The translations under genes and the position numbers were made by a program. From Zingiber officinale (taxonomy: Eukaryota; Streptophyta; Magnoliopsida; Zingiberales; Zingiberaceae), in contig NC_055996.1 in assembly GCF_018446385.1 (NCBI RefSeq), positions 131,116,532-131,180,531 on the forward strand: a stretch of DNA of 64,000 bases, written 5' to 3'. The first letter of the stretch is position 1. Every line of letters starts with the position of its first letter. Below the pieces are notes generated by a model that was given only the letters and a program-made list of their open reading frames with translations, was not told where the DNA came from and did no database searches. Shown here one piece after another: positions 24,101-34,107 of the stretch.

Positions 24101-24675
24101 ATTTGGCATCCTTCCCTTCAGAAGTGGGGCGTCTTAGTTCTCTTTGTTCTCTACAGCTCTCAAATTGTCCAATTATAATATTGCAGCCACAAGAACTCAT
24201 ACAAATCTTGAATTCAGTAGATGAGTTCGAAATAGAGATTTGTAACAAGAAAGTCAATTTACTTGGGCAACTGCAATACTTGCACACTCTCAAAGACTTG
24301 TCTCTATGCGGTGCACATGATCATAGATCAGATAACTTTACTTTCAGAATTCCAAAATTAAGTATTTGTTGTTGTGATGAATTGAAGTCGTTGATGATAG
24401 CAGAAGCAGCAAGTCATACTGTGCTAGAAGGCATATGCATAAATGGAATCTCCAATCTCACGACCTTGCCTGACTGGCTGCCGCATCTCAAGTCTCTTCG
24501 TTCACTAACAATCGAGAAGTGCCCACGATTAGAAAGGGTGCCAAGGGATTTGAAGGATCTGCCTAAGTTGAGTGAATTGATACTTATCAATTGCCCACGG
24601 CTGGAAGAAAGATGCGAAAGGGAGACAGGCGAAGATTGGCCTATCATCTCACATCTGCTAACTATTTTTATATAA
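21193..24675 (+). CDS. CC-NBS-LRR disease resistance protein (CNL)
   Basis: This intronless gene encodes 1160 aa from ATG at 21193. An in-frame ATG at 21112 would add 27 residues, but MEAALVTAASRF matches the usual CNL start. The coiled-coil/Rx-N domain holds an EDVID-type motif (LEDVVDYY, about residues 79-86). The nucleotide-binding domain has the P-loop GMGGLGKTT (200-208), kinase-2 LLVLDDVW (276-283, with the Trp typical of CNLs), GGVPLA (366-371), RNBS-D beginning CFAFASLF (424) and the MHD motif (506-508). Leucine-rich repeats run from about 560 to the C-terminus. Such proteins are cytoplasmic immune receptors that switch from ADP to ATP on effector recognition and form resistosomes. 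All key motifs are present, so it is probably functional. The pathogen recognised cannot be read from sequence. The closest well-known types are RGA2/RPPR13-like proteins. Confidence 0.95.
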   Translation: MEAALVTAASRFMVQNVSDLLQLDEKLKAITASNKTKMKKLKELSAIIDAVIQDVDSRPFIDAAVKILLTKLKYLAYDLEDVVDYYDTTVLQKKQRSNSTSLRLVRDFFSPNNQVVFKSRIGGMIKAITESLDSILLQKSVLLDLPQSTSEPRLYRETHSRNSFVVIGREPERNKIVDLLTKDDDDESNHGTVKVIAIAGMGGLGKTTLAQHVFDDERVKAQFENSRMWTVVGAEFDPAKVMKSVLEAATDAPVNISQIDSVRQNIEKALSGRKFLLVLDDVWNEDPLKWGILKAALTCGVRGSKILVTTRNQQVSKIMGSSNTTHQLQQLSQDDCLSLFQQFAFGDEAVDQKLVKIGEKIVEKCGGVPLAAISLGNMLRGTRDETYWSSVLKSEIWQLRDEEDKVLAILKLSYDALPPRSKKCFAFASLFSKNYKMAKDELIKLWIANDFVRSDKNFDAETIGNNVFDELVNKSFFLSASIRKRNYRDFSWEPSNELDCEDACTMHDLMHDLARSVSANAYWNSDQDSVEDVGNRTYHVQIQGGEESSMAQVLGKRPLYLRTFMAQNPSSGLSINLLEVFSELKFLRVLDLSYNHIKEVPTSIGNLILLRYLNLSNNNIEVLPDSITLLSNLQYLNLSFNEEFQELPKKLGNIQNLRDLDLTCGFFESDFRLTHMPSGLSRLTNLRSLSLFVAGDRIGACSIIELEDLKLQGGMTIKFSKNFTNYSCGGRKILKNQDLNALWIEFNNSDRYDKDMLDDLCPNTSLKQLTISNYGSPQFPTWLMESQLPNLVEVNLQKCFSCEHIPPFGNLQFLKKLDLKFISDITHMGAEFHGYGGFPSLQELCLSSMDNLEEWSESHGVDELFPKLQLLQVFDCFKLKSMPRLPTIQHLDISYCSGSLLSCIGRLTSLSVLSVDGMNDMTSLPSDCIRNLTSLKELEIINCRQLQSLPGDEMQHLEMLRSLTIDNCDNLASFPSEVGRLSSLCSLQLSNCPIIILQPQELIQILNSVDEFEIEICNKKVNLLGQLQYLHTLKDLSLCGAHDHRSDNFTFRIPKLSICCCDELKSLMIAEAASHTVLEGICINGISNLTTLPDWLPHLKSLRSLTIEKCPRLERVPRDLKDLPKLSELILINCPRLEERCERETGEDWPIISHLLTIFI

Positions 24676-25530
24676 GCTCCTCAACTTAGCCGATCATCTC
24701 ACATGTATCACACATTGATATTTTCATAGGCTCCTTAAAAAAAACGTAGTACTACTGCCACGTTAGCAGCCCCCTCATGAATTTCCCACGCCATTGAGAG
24801 GGAATTCAACAGAAATCCAAATTGACAAGTGCATGAGGTTGAAATTCTCTGTTAAATTTTGATACCCTGACTACTACAGTCATTATCCGTGCACTTTACC
24901 AACTGAGCCCGCCTGAGACCTATTTTATAGGTTCCTCAGATTCAGCCGAACATTATTCCAAAGGTAATTTTGAAAATCATTTTAATTGAATAAAACAATA
25001 GATCATTATATTATATGTATTTCTATAATTGCATGGCTAAACTGCTTCTTTATTGGGATACAACATGATTTCTTTTTTCTTTTATATAAAAGTTTATTTT
25101 TTATTTAATTTAGTTACTTATTGAAAAGTGATAGTGTTCAAACTCATACACTTTATACTAGTCTTGATATGCTAAGGTTGTTCAGTCCGGAAAAAAAAAG
25201 GTAGAATCTTAGAGCTTTCAGAGTTCTCATAAAAAAATAGCCACTTATTTAGAATTCTTATATCTTGATAAAATGTAGTGTAACAAATTTATAAGCAACA
25301 CAAATGTATTTGTAATTCAAATGTGATAATACTGATTGAATACTCCTAAAATAATTGGTAAGATGATATTGGATAAACCTCAAATCACTTATATAATATA
25401 GTATTGTTACCATCCTTTTTAATAAGATTGAATTATTTCCTGGGAGGCTGAGCATGAGATCATTATTGCTATTTAAAGGTACATCTGTTGTGGATTATGA
25501 AGTTGTTCACGTATGTGATTTATTATATGT
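24676..25530. other. 3' flank of the CNL gene
   Basis: It holds the presumed 3' UTR and a tRNA-like SINE remnant (about 24765-24920), then AT-rich sequence with no gene. Confidence 0.4.
24765..24920 (-). repeat. tRNA-derived SINE-like remnant
   Basis: On the minus strand GCGGGCTCAGTTGGTAAAG, near 24913-24895, matches an RNA polymerase III A box. GGGTATCAAAAT about 45 bases later is a weakened B box. A non-tRNA tail of about 85 bp follows. The stretch does not fold as a complete tRNA, so it looks like a SINE copy, not a tRNA gene. Confidence 0.45.
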
Positions 25531-25689
25531 CACATTATGACTTACTCTGTTGTTGGATATATTATGATTTTTCTCTTTTTAAGGATGTTTACTATGTTAT
25601 ATAGGAAATTTTTATTGTTTTATAGTGTATAATTATGCAATAAATAAATAACATAAATTTTCTGATAATTATTATGTTTTTCTATTTTT

Positions 25690-26220
25690 TTTCACATGCT
25701 TATTATTATTATCCAACAAAAACAAAACAAAACCTTATTTTTGGTCACTCATCTGGAGCTTGGTGTTCTTCTAGCTGCTATGGTAGAGGACAGGGTGCGT
25801 GGTTGACGTCTGAATTTTTCTTCATTCCGGCGCTTCCATTAATAAGGATCAACGCCGTGCCGCAGCTGCAAGTAAGGTCTGGTCCTGTTTTTCGTCCGGT
25901 GGTGTTTAATTTGTGCAATTTTAGCGCGGTTGGGAACAGGAATCAACGTTGAACACAGAAGCATCCGAGCGTGCTGTGGCTGCGATAGCAGAGCTTGGGG
26001 AGAGGGGAGGTGGACAGCTCGATGTGCAGGAAGGGTACGCCTCACAGCTCCTTCCAATGTCTTGCTTTCCGAGAGTGCTGTTATCCTTGCTGTGGAGGTG
26101 AGATGAAGTTTCATATTGAGATTTTCATTGAATTTATGTTCTTCCAATTAATTAGTTTCTTGCACATCATGCTATTTAATAATCAAGCAAAGAATGCACA
26201 TGTGAGAATAGTTGGGTGAA
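25690..26220. other. GC-richer segment without recognisable gene
   Basis: This part of copy 2 has no counterpart in copy 1. Short frames on both strands (up to about 100 codons) do not resemble known proteins. It may be a decayed gene fragment. Confidence 0.3.
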
Positions 26221-27450
26221 ACCATTTTTTTCAATTACAAAGTTGGAGATCTTTGTCCTAGTTTCTTGTTCTTTTAGGAGAAAGTTGAGAACACTTTAGC
26301 ACCATTGTAGATTTCATCGTCTCAAATCACACATTTATATACTCAAATCCGATGTACAATATGAAATAACATTTTGAATGGTTTTAATTATTACAGCATA
26401 TGTTGTAATTCGTGGTTCCAACTCCATCAGTTCTCCAAGTAACAACACTTTGCGATACACTCATCCACAGAAGTTGAATACTGAGCTATAGCTGCCACAA
26501 TTACTCGGTTTGATTCAAAACTTGCTATAAGAGCTTCTCGCATGCATACAAAGCGAATGATGTCACCAAAGAAACTGTTATGTGGTTTCACAGTGCAGGA
26601 GTATCGAACGATGCCACCAAAGAAGCAAAATTTGTGTACTTCTTGAGCTGCTTTTCTATTGTTCTCAAAGAATATCAACCAAACATGGCGAGTTCATTTG
26701 TTTCCCTCTCTTGACGTTGTCTTAGTCCAATTTCTTTGTCTTGCAATGTATAGACTATGATAACATCGAAACAAAAAAAAAAAAAACAAAAGAACTCAGT
26801 TAGTCTTATTGACTAGTCCTGGGGTGACCGGCTTGACTCACAGAATTTTTTCATCGGTCACTAGGATAAATTAAGAAGTGCTCGTGCATGACAGGTCAAA
26901 AAAATCTAGTATCCTTTAATTACGCATCCCATTTGGAGGATATGATTACATAGAAATGATAACACAAGTGCTCACAAGTGCCGCGTGTAATTTATTAACA
27001 TAGTTAATTTGTAAGTCATTAACATATTTAATTGTAAATGCTAAGCATTTGATCATTGTTCTATCTAATACCAATTGTGGATTTCATTAGTATCTAACTG
27101 AATCTTTGCAAATCTATAATTCAACTAATGTTCATTGTTAGAGATTAATTAATGTTTAGATGAATCATTTATCATTACATTTGTTTTTTTTTTAAAAGAG
27201 AAGCATTGATACATTTGTTACACAAGAAACTGTGTTCAGGGTTAAGCGCGTGGCCAACGGTCAACCTCCGCAAACTTTATTTCTTCCCCAATTTCTATCT
27301 CATATTAAAACTCCCTTGTTTTATCCATAATTATAATAATTTTAAAATCACAAATTCAAAAGGTTCATTATAATTTAAATTTAATTATGTCAACATAATG
27401 CTAAACGTTAGAGCGTACATTATTTTACAAATCAATTTATGCACCATTAA

Positions 27451-27908
27451 CGGCAACCGTCGGCTGCGGCGGCCAGAGATGGCTGGCGGCGGCGGCGGCG
27501 ACGGCGGGCGTGGTGGTCGCCGGTGGTCACGGGCGGCGGTGGTCGTCGGCGGCAGCCGGCTGTGGTCGCTGGCGGTGGTCGTCAGCGACGGCCGGAGGTG
27601 GTCGTCAGCGACGGCCGGAGGTGGTCACCGGTGGCGGGTGGCGGCGAGCGACGGTCGCGGGTGGCGGCGAGCGACGGCCGTGGAGGACTAGGAGTATATT
27701 CGACATTTAAATTTTGGTTAAATGATGATCTCGTAATGTAATCGGATTACATAGTATTTGTTTTGTAATCCAGATTACAAAACTTCACTACCTTTTGTAA
27801 TCCATATTACATTACATTACAAGTTTAAAATTAAACCAAACAAAATAATCAACCTTGTAATGTAATCCTGATTACATTACAAGACAGATTACATCCTATC
27901 AAAAGCAG
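27451..27908. mobile_element. 458-bp insertion flanked by ATTAA
   Basis: Comparison with copy 1 (about 7330-7350) shows an empty site. The insert is bounded by attaa at 27446-27450 and 27909-27913. The left half is extremely GC-rich (repeated ggcggtggtcgtc-like units, 27470-27690). The right half carries repeated palindromic TAATC..GATTACA phrases. No terminal inverted repeat was found, so the class is unknown. Confidence 0.6.
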
Positions 27909-28199
27909 ATTAATGTCTTCTAAGTTGTGTGTTGAAAGTAAACATGTGAAATTTGAAAACACTTATACTTTCTGAAAAATGTCCTTTAAAACTTGAAGAC
28001 CAAGCATTTTCCCTACGGTAATTTATCAAAAGACGTACTTAAATTTATGAATTAATAAAAAGACATATTATATTTTAGTATTTATCAAAGGGCACACTTA
28101 ATTTACTAATCTTTCTATTTTAATCTTCAATCAGTGCTACGCATTCATGTTGGGTCTGTTATTTTTCATTTAGGCCCATGAGTATTAGGTTTTGTTATT

Positions 28200-28490
28200 T
28201 TTTTTTTGATATATTTTAATATATCTGGAGAAGTTGAAATATACAATGAACGACACTGTTAGTCTCCTTACAATTTTATAAATTCATAGGACCGGAACTA
28301 GATCCAATCAGACATGTCTAGGTCAATTGGTAGATTTTGATCAAAATCCACTGATCGATTTAGAGATCTTAGAATGTAACTATTTTAGATTTTATGGATT
28401 TTGAGACGGTAAGGAATCCAACGGTGTCGTCCATTGCATAATTCGACTTCTCTAGATGTGTTAAAATTTTATAAAAAATTAACTAAAATA
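28200..28490. repeat. Fold-back repeat, copy 1
   Basis: The left arm (28205-28290) and right arm (28400-28490) are imperfect inverted copies (for example ggagaagttgaaatatac against its complement near 28440-28465). They flank a centre with its own small inverted phrase (ttttgatcaaaatccactgat). Confidence 0.7.
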
Positions 28491-29284
28491 TAAATCTATT
28501 CATATCAAACCTAAGTTAGACTTGATATTTTTTCATATGAAACCCCTGCTTGATATAAATGGATTTAAACATTTAAACCTTCTGGACAAGCTCCTGTTTT
28601 ACTTTTTCCAAAAATCAAATAAATGGCGGTCCACCATCACAAGTAACCTATAAAAATTTATCATTTGTGGTCATGAAGTCCAAAAGAGAAAGAGACAAGC
28701 TTATATGCATCTTAAATAGGATAACATTGTTGAAAGGTAAAAATTTAACAGAAAATAGATAATAAAACGCATGATAAAGTGCAGAAAGTTACTGAATTGT
28801 AACAACTCTTCCAGATAGCATATAATCAACAAGGATTTCAATTGATGAGTTTAGACATTGTATATTCGAAGTGAGAAAAACTAGCATATTAGAAAGGAAA
28901 TTAGATTGACTTCCTAGTAATCGTGCAAGATAATTTAGTTCCTACATAAAAATATATTTATATGGTGTGGTTACAATTACAGTCAACTTTGGCCTTATAA
29001 TTATTGTAATGTCCAGAGAGATACTAATATAATGTTTAAAAATTTGATTTTTTTAAAAATGCATTTCATTTCCGATTATACAAAAGTAACAAAGTAACCC
29101 CTAAATCTTGGAAAGAAACATTCAAAGGTATCAATTATATGAAGCAATGAAAAGGTAGATTTATGGGGAAAAAAGGTTTTATAAAACCTTGTAAGCCCTC
29201 GAGTACAACACTCCAATAATATTTTTTAATCATAGTTAATAGATAAATGATTAATCCACTGTCAAAGTGATATTCTTTTAATCA

Positions 29285-29715
29285 TAGTTAATGTATCATA
29301 TTAGGTTCAACATGGATCTAATATGAAATCATATCAGGTCCATGTCCATATCAGACTCAACGTGAAGATTTTTGATGATTTTTTTTTATTACATTTTAAC
29401 ACATTCGAGAAGTCGAAATAAATAATGGATATCATTTTTAAACTCCTTGCAACCCTAGAAATTTACATGAACTGAAATGAGTGTAATCAGAGCTCTCTAG
29501 GTCCATCAGTGAATTTTGACCGAAATCCACTAATAGACATAGAGAGATTTAATTGTACTCATTTCAATTCCTATGGATTTTTAAAGTTGCAAGGAGTTCA
29601 AATATACTATCCATTATTTATTTTGACTTGGAGGTGTTAAAATATAATTAAAAAAAATCGTAAAAAATCTTCACATTGAACCTGATATGATACATATTAG
29701 ACTCACAGATCGATT
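29285..29715. repeat. Fold-back repeat, copy 2
   Basis: Arms of about 200 bp are inverted relative to each other. The left arm has caacgtgaagattttt near 29360, the right arm its inverse near 29665-29680, and both carry acattttaacac and aaataatggata-type phrases. It belongs to the same family as the repeats at 28200-28490 and 30880-31035. Confidence 0.75.
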
Positions 29716-30879
29716 TCCTTACAAAAAAAAATGAAAAATCTATCCTGAAAGGGACCATTAACCATGTTGTATTCAATCTTTATTTAATAACTTAGAGAAG
29801 CTTCCATCTCATGAGTCTGTTTTATGGTGATATTTTTACTAGTTTAAATCTCAATTAGCACAATACTTAAGTTCGGTGTGTTTATGAAATATATTTACGT
29901 CGCAGTTGAAACATTCACACACAACTACATTGATGTTTGATTGGAGCTTTACACCAACCAACAAAAGAAAGTAAATTAATTAAGTGGGTTGCAGTTTTAA
30001 TTAATGAAGACTAAATTAAATGAAATTATTAATCATATTTAAATACATTAAGCATTAATGTATTATTTAATTAGAATGAAAAATATTAATAACTATTAAT
30101 TATTGTAATTCAATTTGTTAACAACATGTTTTTTTAATAAAATATTGTTATCAAGTAGTGGTAGAAATATTGTTTTAACTCATTAACACTTTTAATTAAA
30201 TAAAATATTAAATGATTATATATCAAAATCTGGTACGATATTTTCTAAAAACAAAGTATTAACAATATTTTAGGAAATAAATATTATTTTTTAATATAGT
30301 AAAATTTGGTCCAATGACTGAGTCGATAAGGAATTAAAAAATTATTTAAAAATAGAGTTGACATTTTTTTATTGATTTAATAATAAAATAATAATTTTAT
30401 CATACCAAAGTAAATATTTATGAGGATTAAAAGTTTTTACTAAAGATCTCCAAAACTAGTTGTTTATAAGATAAAAAAAACTAAAAATAATAACTATGAA
30501 TTTATCTGCACAATGAACAGTGAGTGGATGAATGAGCAATAACTTCGACTTTAATTCATCATTAACAATATTAGAATTTGTTTATAAAATATTATAATAC
30601 TATATAATTATGTTAGAACTATTTTCTAGTTTGGGATGACGAAATCTATATATTTTTTAACCTTATTCTTTACAAAAGGGTAGAAAATTGAAGAAGAGGA
30701 AGAAGAAATGATAAGACAGCTTTATGTTGTTAATTGCTAATCGGATCAAACTAAGAATTTATTCAAAGTTCTTCTGTAACCCTCCAATACTTGCTTCGTC
30801 CATGCACTAATTTGAAAGTAAAAATTAACATGAAGCATTGCATAGGAATTGTAACCCTCCAATACTTGCTTCTGTTTTG

Positions 30880-31035
30880 CATAGGTTCATCAAAATTTAC
30901 TGATGAACCTAGAAATCTTAAATTATATTTATTATAGTTTCTGTGAATTTATAGGGTTGCAAAGAGTTTAAATATGTTATCCATTATTTATTTCAATTTT
31001 TCTAAATATATTAAAATATTACAAAAAAAATAATT
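30880..31035. repeat. Half-copy of the fold-back repeat
   Basis: Only the centre and right arm remain (gttgcaaagagtttaaatat, then ttatccattatttatttcaa). Confidence 0.55.
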
Positions 31036-31440
31036 AAGTCTTATAAAATATTATTCATACGAGTTATGAAAAAAAAAAGGAAGAAAGATAAAAGAGGAGA
31101 GAAAAAATAAACGAGAAATTACATACATACATAGAAGAAAGAAAAGAGAAAAAATGATAAAAAAAATGATTAGAAAAATTAAATTTATCAGGAATATAAA
31201 ATAAAAAATATACTTAAAGAAATGAATATTAAAATAATATACATGTTTTAATCAATTTAAAAATTTAGATTAGTCATTTAATAAATTGCCGTTTACCTTA
31301 TGCTCCGAAGCACCCTGTGGCACGTGATATATCATGAGTGCCTTAATGTTCTAATCTTTTTTTATTTAGATATATATTAAACACTGTCGGTGCTTTTATC
31401 TCTCTAATCAACATCATCACCACCTATCACGTCAATTATA

Positions 31441-32234
31441 CTCTCTCTTATAATACATATTATCTCGTGTCTTTATCTTAAGAGCTAAGACTAAATCCCC
31501 ATAATTTATCCTTGTGAAATCGTCCGGGAGGAGCCGTTAAAGTAACGATACTCTATCTTATAATGATAATAATAAAAAAAAAATTATGTCTTCTACAACC
31601 TTCCCAAAAATCTTCATAAAATTGATAAAATTTTCATTTCATATTTCAAATTATATGCGTCTGATTTTCAGCCGAGACAAAATTGATCATGTAAATTTGA
31701 ATGGCCAGCAATATTAAACTAATAAATATTATCTTCTAAAGATTCCCATTCAATGGACTTTGTCCCTTCAATGTCGCATCTAATTCTTTATTTATTCTTA
31801 ATTAAAAAAAAAAGAGATGCATGAATTTTATAATATAATTCATCTTTGACCTTATTAGTAAACGAACAAATATGGACCATAAAATTGGCGTGTATTAGTA
31901 TGCTGTGAAAAAAAAAACTTTTTAAGTTGACTTAGAGGTAGATATTAAAAGAAAATAAATAATTAATAATAATACTCACTAAATTTAATAAAATACATAT
32001 TTTATTTTAATTAATAAATTTATATCGATTTAATCAAACTTTGGAAGTCTCCTCTCAGAAATGAATAAGAAAATCACCAATTCGCTTAAATACTATTTCT
32101 GTCAAACCTCAAAATTAAAGCAGGTGCCGCCCGCTGCCCGAAACTTTCGGTCACCGATTTCCTTTGTCGGCCACGTTTTCATTTCGTTAATTAATTTATT
32201 TTATTTTATTTTTTCCGTCTGTTTTCTCCACTAC
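31441..32234. other. Upstream region of the JAZ gene
   Basis: AT-rich promoter-side sequence. Only candidate regulatory sites close to the gene can be named, and these are listed separately. Confidence 0.4.
32172..32177 (-). promoter_or_regulatory. AACGTG element (MYC2-type T/G-box)
   Basis: CACGTT on the plus strand is AACGTG on the minus strand, the T/G-box bound by MYC2-type jasmonate factors. A second copy lies at 32246-32251. With two copies near the JAZ promoter, negative feedback by MYC2 is plausible, but hexamers occur often by chance. Confidence 0.3.
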
Positions 32235-32243
32235 TATAAATAA
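32235..32243 (+). promoter_or_regulatory. TATA box of JAZ gene
   Basis: TATAAATAA lies 222 bases upstream of the JAZ ATG, leaving room for a leader of roughly 190 bases containing a pyrimidine-rich stretch. Confidence 0.55.
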
Positions 32244-32456
32244 AGCACGTTCTTGTTACTTCATTTTTTAAATATTTTTTTTACCAATTTTATTATTGTT
32301 TTTCTCTTCTCTCAAGAGTCAAGTCCCACCCACCGCACTGCGATCCAGTTCACCGCTGCTACGACGAAGCAAAACCCTAGGAGGCTTTAAAAGAGATCGA
32401 GCGAGCAAAAAAAGGGAACATTAATTCGGCGTCGAATTCAACTGAAGGCGAGCTCA

Positions 32457-34107
32457 ATGGTGGAGGAGAATATGGGAAGCAAAGAGGAGTCCAGCTTCTC
32501 CAGGACGTGCAGGCTGTTGAGCCGGTACTTGAGGGAGAAGGGCAGCTTGGGAGGCCTTCCGCCGCTCGATCAACGGCCGCAAGGTGAGGCTTTTCGTCAC
32601 GGATTTGGCACTTTTGTTCGGTTTTCTGTGTTTTCAAATTGGGGGGAAATTAGTTGATTGCTCGTGTTTGGTTTGGGGATTCCCCGCTGAAGCTGTGTTT
32701 CGGTGTGATCGCCCAGTTTTTTCTTTGAAGTTTCTAATTTGGACAGCGAAATCACCGATCTTACTACTTATCGGACTTGCCTACTTTGATTCTGCAAAGC
32801 TTTTTACCTGAACAATTGATTCACCCAAACCTACCAAAATGAGCTTTTTTGCTTCCTTTTTTTATATATTTCTTTCCCTTTTGTATGCGAGCTTATGAAA
32901 TTTCGTTGCAGTTATTCTTGTCAAGTTTTTATTCTGCAAATGTTTCGATTTTAAACAACTGATTCAAACAAGTTTATCTGAATGCTTTTTTTTTTTTCTT
33001 TTCAAAAAGAAGTTATTCATGCAAGCTTGTCAGTGAGTTGCAGTTTCTCCCAATAATCGTTTTTTTTAAATTTTCTCAAAGGCGCCCCAAATTTAAATTT
33101 CTTTTTTTTTATATAATTATCTCTTTCTTATTTTCACAAAAATATTTTTATTTATTGACATGAACACCTTTGATGATTTTCGACCCTTTTAATTTTTTCC
33201 TATTCAACTTTGGCCACTTGATTTTGTCCAAATATTTCTCTTTCACTTTCTCTTTTCCTGATTAGTTTGCCCTTCAAATTAATAAGCAGGCCAGTGGTTC
33301 ATAATTTTCTGAATCAATTTCTTGTACTCGTTATCAGGCAAATCTAGGGAACCCAAAACCATCAACTTGTTTCCAAGGGTAGATGTGCTAGAAGAGATCC
33401 AAACACAGATCAACCAAGAGAAAACCTCTCACATATCCTTGAATTTTTCCCCCCAACAATCAACACAAGGACCTGCCAATGCCTCAGAAACCAAGTAAGA
33501 GCAAATTGGCATCGGTATCATTGCTGAGTACAGAATTGTCGAACTTGATGTTATGATGAATATTTCAGGCAGATGGAGATGAACCAGCTCACTATCTTTT
33601 ATGCCGGCGAGGTGCTTGTTTTCAACAACTATCCCGCCGACAGAGCCAAGGACCTGATGCAGATGGCAAGCAAAGAGAGTGTTCCAGCTCAAAATTTCAG
33701 CTTCTCCACCCCTCACGTTGCAGCTGCTGGAGCTGAGTGCAATTCCAAGCCTGAAACCAAGCTGGCTCAGGGTCAGTCGATATCAGTTAACAAGTATAGT
33801 TTGAGAACAATTTGCTCAGTGTAACAAGAATCTTTATGGGTTGTAGATATGCCGATAATGAGAAGGAATTCCCTGCATCGGTTCCTCGAGAAGAGGAAAG
33901 ACAGGTTAGTAATGAAGTTATATGCTGGTGTTGGCTCACAATGAAACTAAATAGCTCTCTTTGCTCAAATGTTTCAGAATCCATTCCAAGTCACCGTATC
34001 AAGGCAATCCTTCTTCGTCGGTGAATGAGGCAAAGCTGGAATCTAGCGAACCTTGGCTCAACCTAGGCAGACAAATCTCAGATCACAGTTCAGATGCTAG
34101 CAAATGA
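32457..34107 (+). CDS. JAZ (jasmonate ZIM-domain) repressor, TIFY family
   Basis: My model has five exons: 32457-32583, 33338-33494, 33569-33771, 33847-33904 and 33978-34107. All introns are GT-AG and phases agree. The product is 224 aa. The N-terminus (SRTCRLLSRYLREKG) resembles JAZ1/TIFY10 proteins. The TIFY/ZIM domain is at about 97-130 with core TIFYAG at 103-108; it binds NINJA and mediates dimerisation. The Jas motif is at 163-189 (PIMRR, SLHRFLEKRKDR, ending SPY). It binds MYC factors and, with JA-Ile, the F-box protein COI1. The last intron splits the Jas motif after KRKD, the conserved Jas-intron position. PWLNLG (207-212) resembles a weak EAR-like motif. JAZs act in the nucleus as repressors degraded on jasmonate signalling. 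The degron has Met where Ala is usual (PIMRR). Orthology to a numbered JAZ was not established. Confidence 0.93.

Larger units (their letters stand above)
28016..31291. mobile_element. 3.3-kb Mutator-like non-autonomous element
   Basis: The ends are imperfect inverted repeats starting CGGTAATTTATC (left) and CGGCAATTTATT (right, reverse complement), similar for about 50 bp. The flanking 9-mers are ttttcccta (28007-28015) and tttacctta (31292-31300). The unoccupied site in copy 1 reads ttttcctta near 7441, one mismatch from each. A 9-bp duplication is the mark of the Mutator superfamily. No transposase is encoded. The interior is AT-rich and contains fold-back repeats. Confidence 0.75.
25531..31440 (+). 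repeat. Segmental duplication, copy 2 (with two insertions)
   Basis: It is collinear with copy 1 at 5818-7540. Relative to copy 1 it has gained a 458-bp insertion (27451-27908) and a 3276-bp insertion (28016-31291), both flanked by target duplications. It also carries extra sequence at about 25690-26220 and 26775-26950. It begins about 860 bp after the CNL stop codon. Confidence 0.83.

Noticed and set aside
24870..24920. tRNA gene on the minus strand
   Set aside because: The A box is good, but the B box is degraded and no complete cloverleaf fits. A SINE remnant explains it better.
27398..27741. Gly/Trp/Arg-rich frames
   Set aside because: They are translations of a GGC/GGT repeat, open in several frames at once.
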